Of a stretch of DNA of 64,000 nt, positions 14,609-26,675 are shown piece after piece. The notes beneath the pieces are model-generated. The model did no database searches. It was not told the DNA's origin and saw only the letters and a list, made by a program, of their open reading frames with translations. The position numbers were made by a program, and so were the translations under genes. Numbering within the stretch: position 1 is the first letter of the stretch; the number at the start of each line of letters is the position of its first letter. The stretch comes from Isoetes taiwanensis. Lineage: Eukaryota; Streptophyta; Lycopodiopsida; Isoetales; Isoetaceae. The DNA is taken from NCBI GenBank assembly GCA_021234155.1, contig JAJEKV010000006.1:5865727-5929726 (forward strand). Reading direction: 5' to 3'.

Positions 14609-14995
14609 GGGTGCATCCCCATTACCGTAGAACCCAGTTCTGGGAGCTTTGCCATGTAAGCAAAGCAAAGGCATTTGCGTGAAGACCATTCCCGTTGCAG
14701 TTCAGTGCTCCTAAACCTGAAATCAGAGCAAGAAACAGATCATAATCGATCTCTTCACTAGAAGACAAATCAAATCTAGCAAGAAGACAAACCCGGCTCT
14801 GAATTCAGCAATTCGGAAGTCCTCTCTGAATTCAGCAATTCGGAAGTCCTCTCGCACTTCTGAGTTTTTTGAAGTTGCCTTTGCCATGAAGGACGAAATA
14901 AGGCTGAAGAAGAGATAATACGACCAAGTTTTTTTTGTCGCTACTTGCCACGAAGCAAAGGCAAGGCGACGTAACAGATCAATGGGGATGCACCC
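14609..14995. mobile_element. Tourist-like MITE (PIF/Harbinger type)
   Basis: A 387-bp non-coding element with perfect 15-bp terminal inverted repeats, GGGTGCATCCCCATT at the left end and its complement at the right. It is flanked on both sides by TAA (14606-14608 and 14996-14998), the 3-bp TWA duplication typical of PIF/Harbinger. Inside, a 27-bp unit beginning CTCTGAATTCAGCAATTCGG is tandemly duplicated at 14797 and 14824. It lies about 670 bp downstream of the CFIm25 stop codon and would be mobilised by a transposase elsewhere. Confidence 0.85.
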
Positions 14996-15479
14996 TAAGT
15001 TAATTTTTTTGGGGTTTTTTTTTTTATAGGTAAAGTTCTAAAATACTCATAAAAAGGATACAAATGCATAGGACGCATGGTTACTTGGAAAGGGGACGTA
15101 GTTAGAATTGGAATGCACAACCAGGGTTCCAAAAATATTTGAGGTAAAACCAGAAAATTTGCTGGTGTATGTTAGTGTATACCAGATTTCTTCTATATAG
15201 TAAAGCTAAAAAACACCAGGTTTTACATATATTTTTGTTACCAGTTTTTTTTTCTGGCATGTAAAAGCATCAACCAGAAAATAAGAACTTCAATCGGCAA
15301 CCCTCGAGCCTAACCCCCACTTTTTCAATCCCTTTGCGCAACCATTAGATATTTAAGTTCTAAAAATATTTTTGGAGTTACCATAAGGAACATCGTGGTT
15401 AATTAGAACACAAGATTTCATATGGGTCAAGATTTGATTATGTAACTTTGTATTCGTATTGTTCGATAGTTTTATGTAC

Positions 15480-15960
15480 GCCCGATTGGGGTTGCACTTC
15501 CGTGGAAACCCTTCCGATTTTTCTTGGAAACCCTTCAAAGAAACCCTTCCAAATTTCCAACTTTTGAAATTAGGAAGGGTTTTCATGGAAGGTAGGAAGG
15601 GTTTCCACGTTGGAAGGGTTTTCATGGAAGGTAGGAAGGGTTTCCACTTTGGAAAATTGGAAGGGTTTCTGAGGAAAACTAGGAAGGTTTCCACGAAATT
15701 ATTTTATTTTTAGAATATTTCCATGCGTGAGCCTTTATGGATCATGCTTATCGACACGGACGCCTTCCATTAAGGCGGCACATCCATCAAGTATAGTCAT
15801 CCCCAAATTCAAATTTTGAGTGGAAACACTTTCTATTTTTCAATGCCAGGGCAACCCTTCTTGATTTCCTTGCAGGATGGAAATTAGGAAGGATTTCCAC
15901 ACAAGGAGGAAAATAGGAAGGATTTCCACACAAGGAGGAAAATAGGTAGGGTTTCCACAT
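15480..15960. repeat. Minisatellite-like AGGAAGGGTTTCCAC repeats
   Basis: Imperfect copies of GGAAGGGTTT(T/C)CA(C/T) recur about every 20-50 bp at 15510-15700. They reappear as an exact ~29-bp double copy (GGAAGGATTTCCACACAAGG) at 15885-15945. Many units contain a small palindrome, GGAAnnnTTCC. Similar words recur at about 19195-19260. No gene is supported. Confidence 0.7.
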
Positions 15961-16594
15961 GGAGTTAGAAGTTTCATACCCCAAAGAGGTATGATTAACT
16001 AAGGAATTGAGACCCCAAAGGGCATGTCACATATAATTAACTAGGGAATTAAGACACCAAAGGGCACAATGGAGATACTGCAAAAAGCCGCCTCCAAGCT
16101 TGTGAAAAGGTAGCGTGCGATTCTTCAAAAGTGGTTTGGATTCGACAACACAATTTGATAGAATCTCTATGGGAAACAAACTAGGCCCAGAGTTGAGATA
16201 TCGTGTGAACATGCATAATTGTTTTTGCATAACTCTTGTCATTGTTAAAGATTATTGAGTTCTACATGCATATGCACAAAACAAAAAAAAAAAGAAAAAA
16301 AAAGGAAAGAACAACTCAAGTATTTGATAAATGTAAGCAAGTCTCTCGTTACGTATAAGTCATCAACCCCTTGCCTTGTTACGAGAACTTGCCGTTCTCC
16401 TCGGATCTGTGTGGGAGGGGAATCCCTCTTAGACTTACAATACTGTGAGATAGCCAAATAGCGTGCGGATGGTATGACAAAGTCTCTTATTGGTACTCCA
16501 TTCACTGGGTATTGAATCCCTCAAACAATGAGTACTATGTTCTCTATTTCTTAGTTAGAGTTAAGTTTGAGCAGGGGTGTTGGGAAGCTAGCCT

Positions 16595-16731
16595 TAAATA
16601 ATACTTGTGTGGCTGAGATGATGCCATGTCATCACATGCCACATCAGGGATTTAGAAACCTTCACTCTAACCTAAACCCTAAATAATACTTGTGTGGTTG
16701 AGATGATGTCATGTCGTCACATGCCACATCA
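16595..16731. repeat. 52-bp direct repeat, 85 bp apart
   Basis: Copies at 16595-16646 and 16680-16731 share the core AATAATACTTGTGTGG and CACATGCCACATCA with three substitutions. They are non-coding. The flanks 15961-16594 and 16732-17387 contain no gene I can support. Confidence 0.85.
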
Positions 16732-17387
16732 TCACTAATAATGACTATATAAGTCATTACTCGTCATGTAACTTTTGCCTAGTTTTTCTCTCATAAACCA
16801 ATTTGTCCACTTGGCGCGCACTCCTCTATTTCCAAATCTTCCAAAATTGTTCATAAATAACTAGTAAACTTGTAAGTTAGGCATTCGGTCGTAATGCCTC
16901 CTATATAATATTTAGGAAAGATACTAAGTTTATCTTACAATCTATAACTTCTTGGCTCAATCTTTTGGATTCTTAGAAACAAACTAATACAATTTACCAA
17001 GTGCTTGTATTATTCTTGCGTTAACATTCCGAACCTACATTAGAAACGAGAATTTGTTTTATACAATGTGCAAGCTACACAATTACAGGTGATTGAAGTG
17101 CATGATGGCTTAACTCAACTTATGTGTCATTGCTCCCATCAATTTAAAGCAATTTGTAGCTATAATGCTGATATCTTGGCTATACTACTGAATAATTCAA
17201 TTACCTTAGAAATCAATTTGGTTAAAAATGGTTTTCATAACCGCAAAGATGGATATAAAACTTTCTTTGATGTACAACCTGTAGTAAAGACTGCAATCTG
17301 TGTTCATTTACCATGCTCCTACTTTACTTCTTTACTATGCTAGGTAAGGCCTTTCCCCTTTGGATGTCTCAGTATCTCTTTCAAAAG

Positions 17388-18021
17388 TTATATGCTACAG
17401 CAAGATAGATGGAACTTCTGAAAAATCCTAGCCGCCAGAAAATACATGGCCATTTGGAAAGCATTGCAAGGCTGAATAGCATTTGCAGGGCATTCTCCAT
17501 ATGGTATCCAATAATTTAGCATGGTTGTCAAGAGATAATTATCGTCATCCATTTTCTCTTGAACTAGATCCATTTATGTAGCATCCTTTGGCATGGAAGG
17601 AACTTCACGGCTATCATGTGCCTTTCCCTATAAAAAATTGACAAGAAAAATGTTAAATTCATGCATCTCAAAGGCCTTTTGGAACAGAGCAATGACTTGA
17701 CAAGCCTAGCTTCCTCAAGGAATAAAAGAAATAGTGGAATAGATCTCCAAAAGTAAAGTATTCCATAGACCATGTAAATTGTCGTGCTTCAAAAAAGGGT
17801 CTCCTAAAATGTGGCTGCAATAAGTTCAGATAATCTTATTCTGAAACAACCTTTTCTTATAAATTAAAAGGAAAGTATCTACCAACCTGACCAAACATTA
17901 TAGAAATGAAAATACCATATCTTGTCAAAACTCTATGTACTTCCTGTAGCATTGCAATTACTTTCTTTTTGGCCTCCAGTTTTGGGTCCCATGGATCACC
18001 ACTATCCTTAAAAGGTACATC
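17388..18021 (-). pseudogene. SAM methyltransferase (EEF1AKMT4-like), C-terminal relic
   Basis: Three exon-like blocks match the C-terminal half of the plant EEF1AKMT4/METTL-type SAM-dependent methyltransferases. Block 18021-17887 has DSGDPWDPKLEAKKKVIAML followed by HRVLTRYGIFISIMFGQ, and ends at a good GT donor. Block 17814-17710 encodes PHFRRPFFEARQFTWSMEYF and then FGDLFHYFFYSLRK. The last block starts at 17627. After LRK the expected donor GTAGG reads CTAGG, and the last block has an in-frame TAA (17574-17576) just before MDLVQEKMDDDNYL. The SAM-binding N-terminal exons are not upstream; unrelated coding-like sequence sits there instead. Conserved residues with a lost splice site and a nonsense codon indicate a pseudogene or a gene fragment moved by a transposon. 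Confidence 0.7.
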
Positions 18022-18120
18022 CTTAAGCAAACCAGAGAAAAAGAATTAACATAAAGCTAGAAATATAGGCAATATGTATTGCATATATATTCATACTTTT
18101 CGTCCCTTAATTGCTTCTTT

Positions 18121-18720
18121 CTAAAGTAACTCAAGTAAAATTAATGTGAAATGCAGGAGACTAAAATGTTTCTCAGCTAATGCAGCCATAATGATTTTAT
18201 TTCGAGCAGCTCTAATTAACCATATTTCTTTTGCATTATGCCGCCACGGAGAAAATAAGGGCACCTTCTGATAAGAATAAGGACAAACTACATAGGAAGT
18301 GGATGGGTGTTGAGAAGGGAATGAGTAATTACTTGTAGCATAATTGGAAAATGCATAACCCATTACTGGAATGCGCTCTGCAGGTTTAGGCTGACCAGAG
18401 AAATGCTGATCAGTTGCTGGAGCAGGCTCTGGTGGAGAAGACCAAGAAGAATGGTACTCTGTTTGAGAAGGCAAATGTGCAATAGATAAATCATTAGGCT
18501 TTTCCAGATGCTGGGCTTGGGTTTGAGGCTGAGGATTAGAATGAATACTACAAGGCCTAGGTTGAGCTTGAACCTGTTGAAAGGGTACACCAGATCTCAA
18601 AGGAAAACTAGGTCCAACTAAATGTACCGATATCCTTACCATGCCTTGAACCCTACCAGAAGGCCGATACAACTGCAAGGTTATTACTTTTGGATCTTCA
18701 GCTTTCTTTACGTCAGCAAA
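18121..18720 (-). pseudogene. Possible SRC2-like C2-domain protein fragment
   Basis: A minus frame of about 185 residues includes VITLQLYRPSGRVQGMVRIS, which resembles the end of the plant SRC2/BAP-type C2 domain, where R-PSG-P-GVLN-S is typical. A proline/glutamine/serine-rich tail with tyrosines follows, also as in that group. The N-terminal calcium-binding part of the C2 fold is not recognisable in the 18.72-18.9 kb sequence, and the end of the frame is atypical. It could be a truncated gene or chance. It is adjacent to, and in the same direction as, the methyltransferase relic. Confidence 0.35.
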
Positions 18721-19584
18721 GATAAACCCTAAACTTGAGATAAATGTTTACAATTCAAGGTAGCTTACACTAACCAGTAAGAAGGCTCAAGGTAGAGCCG
18801 AACATCATCAGGTAATGCATGATCTCGATTCTTGACGGTCGGATCCTCCACACCTTAGCATATTTTTGAACCATATCATATATATTTGTTGACCTCGATG
18901 GTTTTATGTACGCCTGCAAAGAATAAAAAATAGCAGATATCATTTCCTAATCCAAGAATCAACTACAACTAGCATTTCATCCCGATCACATGCCCTGGAT
19001 CCTCAACACTTCCAATCGCATGCTTTGGATCCTCAATTGCCAAACAATCGGAACAGGATCAGACCAATCTAAGAACATAAAATTTTCCTCCCAAAAATGC
19101 TTCGTCCAAAACTGGCCCGCATGCATTAAATTGGTTAAATTTATCTTGTGTGGCTGCCACTCCACCCAAGAAATCCTCTTTTGAATTTTTCTTGAACGGA
19201 AACCCTTTCGGGCTTCAAATATGGAATCCGGGTTTGTTGAAAATTTGGAAGGGTTTTTATTTTCTAGAAATTCTTTGGGCAGAGATAATTTGAGTGCACA
19301 TTGTTCGTTGGGTTTCCAATTAATTATGATCCACATTACATGGTATATGTAACTAACAAAAACTTTCTTAGTTTCCAATAGATTTTGAGCCACACTAAAT
19401 GCTGTGTGCAACTGTTGAAAGATTTCGAATTATAACAGAAATGGGGAAATGGATACTCGATTGAAATCGATTAAAAATCATTTCGTACAAATAGATATTC
19501 TATTAATGTACAAAATCTATGTCTTAAAATTTACGTATATAGTGAAAAGGAAATTCGTATTCAATGAAAATCATATGTATGATT
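18721..19584. other. No supported gene
   Basis: An exon-like stretch at 18770-18910 (minus) has open sequence next to AG/GT dinucleotides but no family I recognise. The rest is AT-rich. The GGAAGGGTTT word of the 15.5-kb minisatellite recurs near 19240. Confidence 0.4.
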
Positions 19585-19806
19585 TGGAGGGAGACTGTTA
19601 GGTTTATATAATCGGCTCTGGGGCTCAACTTCAACAAGGTAATCCTTTATACCCTTTGATTAATCAAGTATATGGTTTTAAATTCAATGTTTAAACCTTA
19701 GAAACTATATCTCAAAAGTTTATATGTACTTGACTGATATCAGGATCGAGGTACTTTGTTCATGAACACATGTTGGACTGGGCCCATTATAGCCGAAATC
19801 CATCCG
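19585..19806 (+). mobile_element. Copia-type 3' LTR edge (polypurine tract plus TGTT)
   Basis: TGGAGGGAGAC followed by TGTTAGG at about 19585-19602 is the usual order of polypurine tract and 3' LTR start in Ty1/copia elements. No pol coding sequence is recognisable upstream, and the right LTR end cannot be placed because the poly(A) end of the LINE at 19.8 kb abuts it. It is probably a decayed copia remnant into which the LINE jumped. Confidence 0.4.
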
Positions 19807-20014
19807 ATTTTTTTTTTTAATTGAAGGCATAAGTATATATTAAATCCGTATGGTAGAAGTACAAAGGGAGCAATTAGAGCTCTCTTTTTTAGAAAATAAC
19901 CTTTAGGAAAGGGTAGGTTAGTGACCCTGATAAAACTAAACTATCCAAATACAAATAGAACATAAAGTTTATGGCAGTTACAGATAACAGCTGGTAGCAG
20001 AGTAAGCCAGGTGA

Positions 20015-20340
20015 TTAGTATTCACCCGAGAATCTTCTTTTCTTGGGCTCTCTCTTAGAATGGTCCTTCCTTCCCATTCCCTTATTGGCTACAATAAATA
20101 GGCAATAGGGGCACTTGCATAGATGAGCCTTTCCTGAATTGAATCTGTCCTTCTTGTCTTTTGCAGTGCATAGGATGTATCTTTTCTCATCAAAATAAGA
20201 GGTGCAGGCACAATTGCAGTTACAATCTTCACCGTGTCCGTTCGGAACTTCAACTCCAAATTGTGTGAGCCAGAGCGCATTTGCATGGAGATTCATCCTT
20301 TTCCACCTCAGCCTTTTGAACATAATCAGAGTATTACCTG
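20015..20340 (-). other. Cys-rich open segment downstream of LINE zf-RVT
   Basis: After the zf-RVT frame stops at 20380, another minus frame contains CNCNCACTSYFDEKRYILC followed by CKCPYCLFIVANKG and a basic tail. A polypyrimidine stretch with TTATTTACAG lies directly upstream, so it could be a spliced 3' exon or simply a frameshifted continuation of ORF2. A clustered-cysteine segment also occurs in ORF1 of the same element (CANCDCQNC). The function is unknown. Confidence 0.4.
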
Positions 20341-20379
20341 TAAATAAGGAGAAAACCAATATTAGAATAAATTTAAACC

Positions 20380-23300
20380 TTAATACTGATTCCCATACAC
20401 TTCCAAAACCCAATTTATATCATATTGGGCTTGCTTGATAATGGCATTAGGCCAGATGACTTCCTCCTTGAAAATCAATGAATTTCTTCCCTTCCACATT
20501 CTCCACAGGAGAATATACCTCCTCCATTCGACAGGGTTAACAGGGAAGAAGAGCTCTGTAGTTTGCATATTAGATAGGTCTGGAATGTTCAATTCAGTTT
20601 CAGCCGACTCCAAAATCCATTCTGCCCATAAGCAATTTTTAAATAGATGTGCTTCATCCTCCTGATCCTGCAAGCACCTAACACAAATGTCAGAATTGGA
20701 CATATTGAGCCTCCATCTCTTCCTGTTAGTGGCAAGGGCTTTATGCCAAAGTTGCCACATGAAAGCCTTGATTTTTGGATGAATTGGGCTTTTCCACATG
20801 AATGTCGGGTTCTTGAGTACTCTGTCAGGGTCAATATTCCATTTCATATGAATGGAAACTTCTTGGTTTCTGTTGAGATACCTGTATGCCAAGCTCACTC
20901 TGTAACCACAAAATCCATTAATATGCCAAAAAACATTAGTATCATGCCATTCTCCATATGCCAATCTCTTGGAGATGCTAGTGAAAAGCTGCCTGGAGTC
21001 ATCACCTAATCCTGCTAGATTGGATTCTTGGTAGACAAAATCATCAATAATGTCTCTTATATAGATAATTCCACTGTTAGTCTATTGCTTGGCTAACTTA
21101 GGGAAGTTAGTGGCGAGACAAGTGTTAGGGTCATCCAAGATCAGAGAGGGACTCCAAAAAATAGGCTGATCCTGAGAAAGACCTTCCTTCCAAGTGTACA
21201 TACCTTTAACCCTTAACCATGCTCTAATCCACTTCTTGATAATCAAAGGCATGGTAGTAGGAATAGTAAAATCAAAGTAGATGCTATGAGGAAGCTGCAT
21301 TTTGAGATTTCTCCAGCCAAAGGGGTGGCACTTTTTAATGGGAAATAAGAGTACTCACAGGGTGGTTAATCTGGTTGTTGCAGGCCCTGAAGAAATATTT
21401 TGCAGCCAAAGCAGTGGCCTGCTTCTCAATGTTTATGACCCCCAGACCTCCCATCCTTTTATGTTTGCAACATTCTTCCATAGAGATAGGAATCCAGCAT
21501 CTCCAACTAGATCCACCTGCTATGAACCTTCCAATAATGCCTTGCATTTTAGTCAGAACCTTTTTAGGGGCCATAATGATAGAGGACTGGTAGACCTGAG
21601 AAGAAGAGATAACCGAGTTTGCCAGAATGGCTCTCCCATTTTTGGAAAGGAATTTGGAGTTAAGAATAGAATAGAATAGAATAGAATAGAATAGAATAGA
21701 ATAGAATTGTTTTTATCGTCCACGGAGACCAATCGGCCTATGGGACCCAATACAAAAAGCGCAGCAGTCACATTACTGCCCGGATTAAAAAACCCCCGCC
21801 CCGAAGGGTTTTCGAGGGAAAAACCCGGGCAGCAATAAGACTGCTGACATCAATTAAATGGTTGACTGGGGGCATATCTGAGCCCTCAAGTCCAGTACTT
21901 CCTGAATGTATGATCCGAGTGAGCGCACCGAAGTCGTGCCCAGTATCATGTGTAGCGGCTCATCATGTGTAGGGAGTCAACCTTTTTATATAATTTATCA
22001 ATTAAATCTTCCCAAAGCTCACAAGCATTAACCATTATAGCATAAGAGATACCTAGAATTTTTGTTTTAGTAGTAGGGGAGAGATACATACATCCCAATC
22101 TTGCAGCTGCATGCTCACCCTCCACTTGATGCCTTGAGATTAACTTGGTCTTGATAGGATTGATTTTGCATCCCAAGCACTTGCCAAAGTCTTCCAAAAT
22201 AGCTTGAGTGTTCTGGATGGATTGATCTTCCAAATGTAGAAATAAGAAAGTATCATCTGCAAAGTGGACATTAAGAATCTCACTTTCCTCCTGAGAGGGG
22301 AGCCTGAGACCCTTGATTAAGTGAAGATCCTTTGCCCTCTTGAAGTTGCTGTTTAATCCGTCCATCACAATCAAGAAAAGGAAAGGTGCAAGAGGGCAGC
22401 CCTGCTTGACTCCCCTTTTAATATCAAAAAAAGGACTACATTCACCATTAATAAGAATAGCAGATCTAGAATTTTTAAGAATAGCTTGGAACACTGAGAT
22501 TACATTCTCAGAGAATCCAAGTTGCTTACAACACCAGCATAGAAAAGCCCAACTTACTGTATCAAATGCCTTTGTGATGTCCAATTTGAGGAGGCCAATT
22601 GACTGGTTAGAGTCTTTGGCCCAGGAGATACCCAAAGATGCAGCAGCAACATTGTCAAGAATATACCTTCCCCTTAGATAGCCACTTTGAGTATTACTGA
22701 TGACTTCCTCTAGGATAGGTTTGAGACGAGCAGCAATGGTACCTGTAATTAACTTATAAACCACATTGGTCAGAGATATGGGTCTGTAATCAGAGAAAGT
22801 AGTTGGGAGCTCAATCTTCGGGATAAGAGCAATTAAACTTGTATTAATCCTGCAATCCAGCTGCTTAGTGATCAGGAACTCATTGGCCAGGGAGACAATA
22901 TCCTTGCCCAAGATGTCCCAAGATTTCTTGAAGAACTCAGCTGGGAGACCATCAGGACCTGGAGTCTTACCATTCTCCATTTCCTGAAGAACCTTCAGCA
23001 TTTCATCCCAAGTAAAAGATCTGGATAATCTGTCATTCATATGCTCAGTCACCTTCTGCTGGATATACACAAAATTTTCAATATCTTCCCTTCTAATATT
23101 CTCCTCAATTCCCATGATCCTGGAGAAATGGGTTTTGGCAGCACGCTTGAGCTGTGTGTCATTATCAATACTATTGCCTTCCCAAAGAATACTATAAATG
23201 TGATTTCTCTTTACTCTGCCCTTAGCCTTGATGAAAAAATACTTTGAGTTACTCCTTTCATCTTCCTTTAGCTCCTTTACCTTTGCCTTGGTCTTCCAAC

Positions 23301-24332
23301 CTCTGGCAATTCTAATTTCCTCTCTTTCTATTTGAATTTTGATATCATCTTTTTGTTGCCCTTGAGCCAAATCTAGCTGGAATCTAAGGTCCTGCAAATG
23401 GGCAGTGTTGCTTCTATGGACTTCTTTTCTCCAGATCTTGAGCCAATTCTTGATTCTTTTGGAGACCTTAACCCACCAATCCATCCATCCCCTGTTACCA
23501 ATAGGTTTAACTTCTTGAGAAATAATTTGCTGAAGGTTATGCAAAAAGTCATCCTGTTCCAGAAGATTTGTGTTGAACTTGAAGTAAGAATTCCTCTTCC
23601 TCTGAGGACTGTTACCACATATGCTTATAAGTTGGGGGAAGTGGTCAGAAAGAGTGTAATTGGTAAGATTGGTGACCCTAGTGTTGTTACTCCAAAGGGA
23701 TTCACTAAGATAAAATCTGTCATGGAGACAGCAAACTGGCTGAACTCTATGGTCACTCCAACTATAAGAATGGGGATTAACCCTGGCCAAAGAGGGGTGG
23801 TGAGAATAGAGGAGAGAGTTCCAGCTTGAGAACTCATTGTCAGTCAAAAGTCTGAAGTTAGTGCTTCTCATATAGCTATAACCATATTAAAGTCACCAGC
23901 TAAAATGCATTCATCATATGGAATTCTCTCTAGACTCCTATTTATAACATCCCGAAGGCCAATTCTATCAGAGGGCTGGTGATAAGCATAAACATTTATG
24001 AAGGCAATCCTTCTTTCTCCAACTCTCCCATGGATAATCTGCCATCTTCTACTGTTGTCATTGACCATTTGAATGTCATCCAGGTTGAGTCTGTTATTCC
24101 AAGCTATGGTAATGCCTGCAGAAGTGTTGTTAGCTTTGAGAGACCAATGCTAGAAGTTAACAGGCAGAACATCTCTAATTACAGAGTTGATATTATCATC
24201 ATGAATCTTGTGCTCTTGGAAGAAGATAAAATCAAGATTCATAGAACTTAGGCAAACCTTTAATCTACCTCTCTTGATATTTGAATTGATGCCTTGGATA
24301 TTCCAAGTGATGCCTTTAAGACTTATATCCAT
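20380..24332 (-). pseudogene. LINE ORF2: endonuclease, reverse transcriptase, zf-RVT
   Basis: Begins at MDISLKGITWNIQGIN (24332). APE endonuclease motifs follow: WNIQG, FFQEHKI, NVYA, LAGDFNMV and SDHFP. A frame change and stop lie near 24150 and another near 23868. The reverse transcriptase frame 23871-21946 is open, with YRPISLTNVVYKLI, LDITKAFDTVSW, GVKQGCPLAPFLF and the catalytic FADDTF. The frame is then broken by the nested LINE (21664-21965) and resumes with LNSKFLSKNGRAILANSVIS and KRMGGLGVINIEKQA. It ends in the zf-RVT cluster (WQLWHKALATN..CVRC..EDEAHLFKNC). The core catalytic residues are present, but the interruptions prevent a single product. Confidence 0.9.
21664..21965 (-). mobile_element. 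Nested 3' fragment of LINE family B with (ATTCT)n tail
   Basis: The minus-strand 3' end contains TTGGTCTCCGTGGACGATAA and a GC-rich stem-loop (AACCCCCGCCCC GAA GGGTTTTC on +). It ends in about nine ATTCT/GAATA pentamers (21664-21709). The same end occurs at 31.1 kb (-) and 44.4 kb (+). It interrupts ORF2 of the L1-type LINE between KKVDSL and NSKFLSKNGR, so it inserted after that LINE. Confidence 0.85.
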
Positions 24333-26336
24333 TAGATGGGGGGAGGGTCTTTCTTGGGGATCTTCTTGGAGGTCCCAAGGTGTAATCTTTGGAGCTTTTC
24401 TTCCCTCTTTTCCTTCTGCTATTGACTGTTGACCAGGTTTCATCCTCCAGAGTGGAAGTCTTACTACTGACCTGGAAGTCAAAGTCATCCTCAGAGTCTT
24501 CCTTCCCGGTCTCCTCACAAATGCCAAAGTTGTCATTTAAAATGCCAAGATCCAAAGTAGAAATGCTCATATTGATAGGATCAACTCTAATTACCACCTT
24601 GGAGGGAAATTGAAATATAATGCCTCTATCAGGAAAATACATACCATGGTGATTTTTGCAAGCATTATATTCCACCTTGGTATGGAAATTTTCTTCTTGA
24701 ATAACCTTTTCGTTGGTGATGCAATCAGCCTTGTTGATATGGTTATCCTCCATGGGCTTAGTTTTAGGTCTCCAAACCTGCTTGCCTTGATTTGTTTCCA
24801 CATCTTTCTGCACCTTAGTTTCCTTGTGCTCTTTAGGAGGAGAAATCTTAGCAAGAGGCATTTTAGAGTAGGATATATTAAGATTAAATATGCCTCTGTT
24901 AGGGATTTTGCATGGAATACAGTCCTCCCATTAGAAAAGATCTTCTGAATGCAAACAGAGGGGAAACTGGTTTGAGGAATAGAGACCTGAATGATCTCCC
25001 CTAAGCTACTAGCAATGGTTTTAAGATGAGAGACTGTCCAGCAGCCCATAGGCAGATTTAAGCATGAGATCCAAGTGGTAGTAGCAATTGTAGAGAAGTC
25101 CCCTGATATATAAAAAGGATCCCATTTCATAATATACACTGGATATCCTGAGATGAGGGAGATCTTTCTGGTGAGAATTTGGGGGACATTCTTTTCCTCT
25201 TTACAGATAATTTGAAAATTCTTATTATCCAGTTTGAGAATGGAGAGAATAGGAACCATGAGAGTCTTGGTGATCCAGTACTTCACAGTGCTTAAGGAAG
25301 GGCAATTTTGGGGGAAATGGGCAAGAATTCCATGATTGGTATATCTGACATTAGCCGAATTATCAGTAATACTACTAAGGTCAAGTATGCCCTCATCCTT
25401 GTTAGTATCTTTTTCCAAATTCCCAGAGTCAGTGGCAACATTAACAGAATTCAAAGAATTGAGCAAAGCGTTCTTGTAAGAGTTACCATTGATTTTGTCA
25501 TATTTCCTCATAATCGGGACCGAGGACTTCAGAGTTTGCTTGGAGACCTTTGTTTTGTTTTTGTCCAAATTTTGCTCCTTGATGCTGGTACAGTTTTGGC
25601 AGTCGCAATTGGCACAGTCAGTCGGGTGAAAATAGCCATTACTGTCAGCAATTTTGCATTTGGTAGGAGTTTGAAGTGGGAGTTGGTAAGTTTTGTAATC
25701 CATTTCCACTTCCTTCAGAGTTTCGGCGGCAAAAGGAGGAAGCCTATTTTTGAAACCCCTTTGAAAATTCTCTATAACATGATCATCGGCTTCCTCCCAA
25801 ACTTTCACCAGATGAAAAGAGGCTTTTGATTTCCATCCGAGATCCTCAAGTTCTTCCACAAGACCTTTTGCTGCCTGCAACATTTCCGTCATAGATCTTC
25901 GGAAGATTTGGTTTTTAAGGCTGCAACAGTCTTCTTTCGAGTGCCCTGTCTTCACCCTTATTAGTTGATACAAGAGAATGTCCATTTCCTGAATTTTTTG
26001 AAGCATCTGCCAAGCCAGGTCCCGGTCGTTGGCTTTTCCTTCTTTGTACTGATTTTCCAACCTCTGCATTTCAAGTTTACACACCAGAATCTGCCCTTCC
26101 TTCTGCACTCCCATACATTCTGCTGCTGCTTCTTGTTGTTCTCTAATTATATCAAAGGCAGCCTTAAGTTCTTTCATCTTGATCCAAGCTTGATCTTTCT
26201 TGTCATCCAGAACAAAAATTTGGTCCCAGCTTTGAATAATCAGAATAGGATCCGTGTCCTTATACTCATAGGGCACCCTTGTTGAGGACGAAGATCCTCC
26301 GGTTACCGGTTTGCTTGTCGATTCCTTGGTTCTCAT
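24331..26336 (-). pseudogene. LINE ORF1 (coiled-coil, RNA-binding, basic tail)
   Basis: Starts at MRTKESTSKPVTGGSSSSTR (26336) and runs open for 581 codons, with charged, helix-prone sequence in the first 250 residues. A cysteine cluster, CANCDCQNC, follows. Further on, WISCLNLPMGCWTVSHLKTI resembles the RRM/DUF4283-like region of plant L1 ORF1 proteins. Near 24900 the frame shifts, and the protein continues in the 24861-24331 frame with VWRPKTKPM and a basic end (WSTVNSRRKRGKKSSKDY). ORF1 proteins coat the element RNA. The stop lies next to the ORF2 start (24332), the usual compact arrangement. Confidence 0.8.
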
Positions 26337-26675
26337 AGTGCAACAGAGAGAACAGGATCGGTCGAAGAAGAGAGGAAAGACAAGAATAAGCTAAAAAGAA
26401 GACAAAAGAAAGGGGGAAATAGGACTGGAAAGGGGAAAAAGAAATGGAGGGGAGCGAAAGATCCGAAAAGGGGAATTGGAAAGATTGGAAAAAGAAAGGA
26501 ACGTTGTTAAGACAATCAAGAAGGACTGCTCGTACCCTGAGCCCTCTGCAAGGATCTAATCAGGGGTGAAGGGTCCCATCGGTCGTCAGAGAAACAACAA
26601 AATAAAAAAAACCAGAAAAAACCAGAAAACCAGAGAAAAGAACGAAAAAAAGAAGGGAACCAAGAGTCGACAGGG

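Larger units (their letters stand above)
19807..26340 (-). mobile_element. Near full-length L1-type LINE, split by a nested LINE
   Basis: A minus-strand non-LTR retrotransposon: poly(A) end (T run at 19807-19819 on +), zf-RVT end (20380-20964), reverse transcriptase (21946-23871), APE endonuclease (23868-24332) and ORF1 (24331-26336). A purine-rich + strand tract (26340-26660) would be a pyrimidine-rich 5' UTR. At about 21664-21965 a 3' fragment of a second LINE family sits inside the ORF2 coding sequence. A few stops and frameshifts are present, so the copy is inactive but not ancient. I could not find a target-site duplication, and the true 5' end is uncertain (26.3-27.1 kb). Confidence 0.9.
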
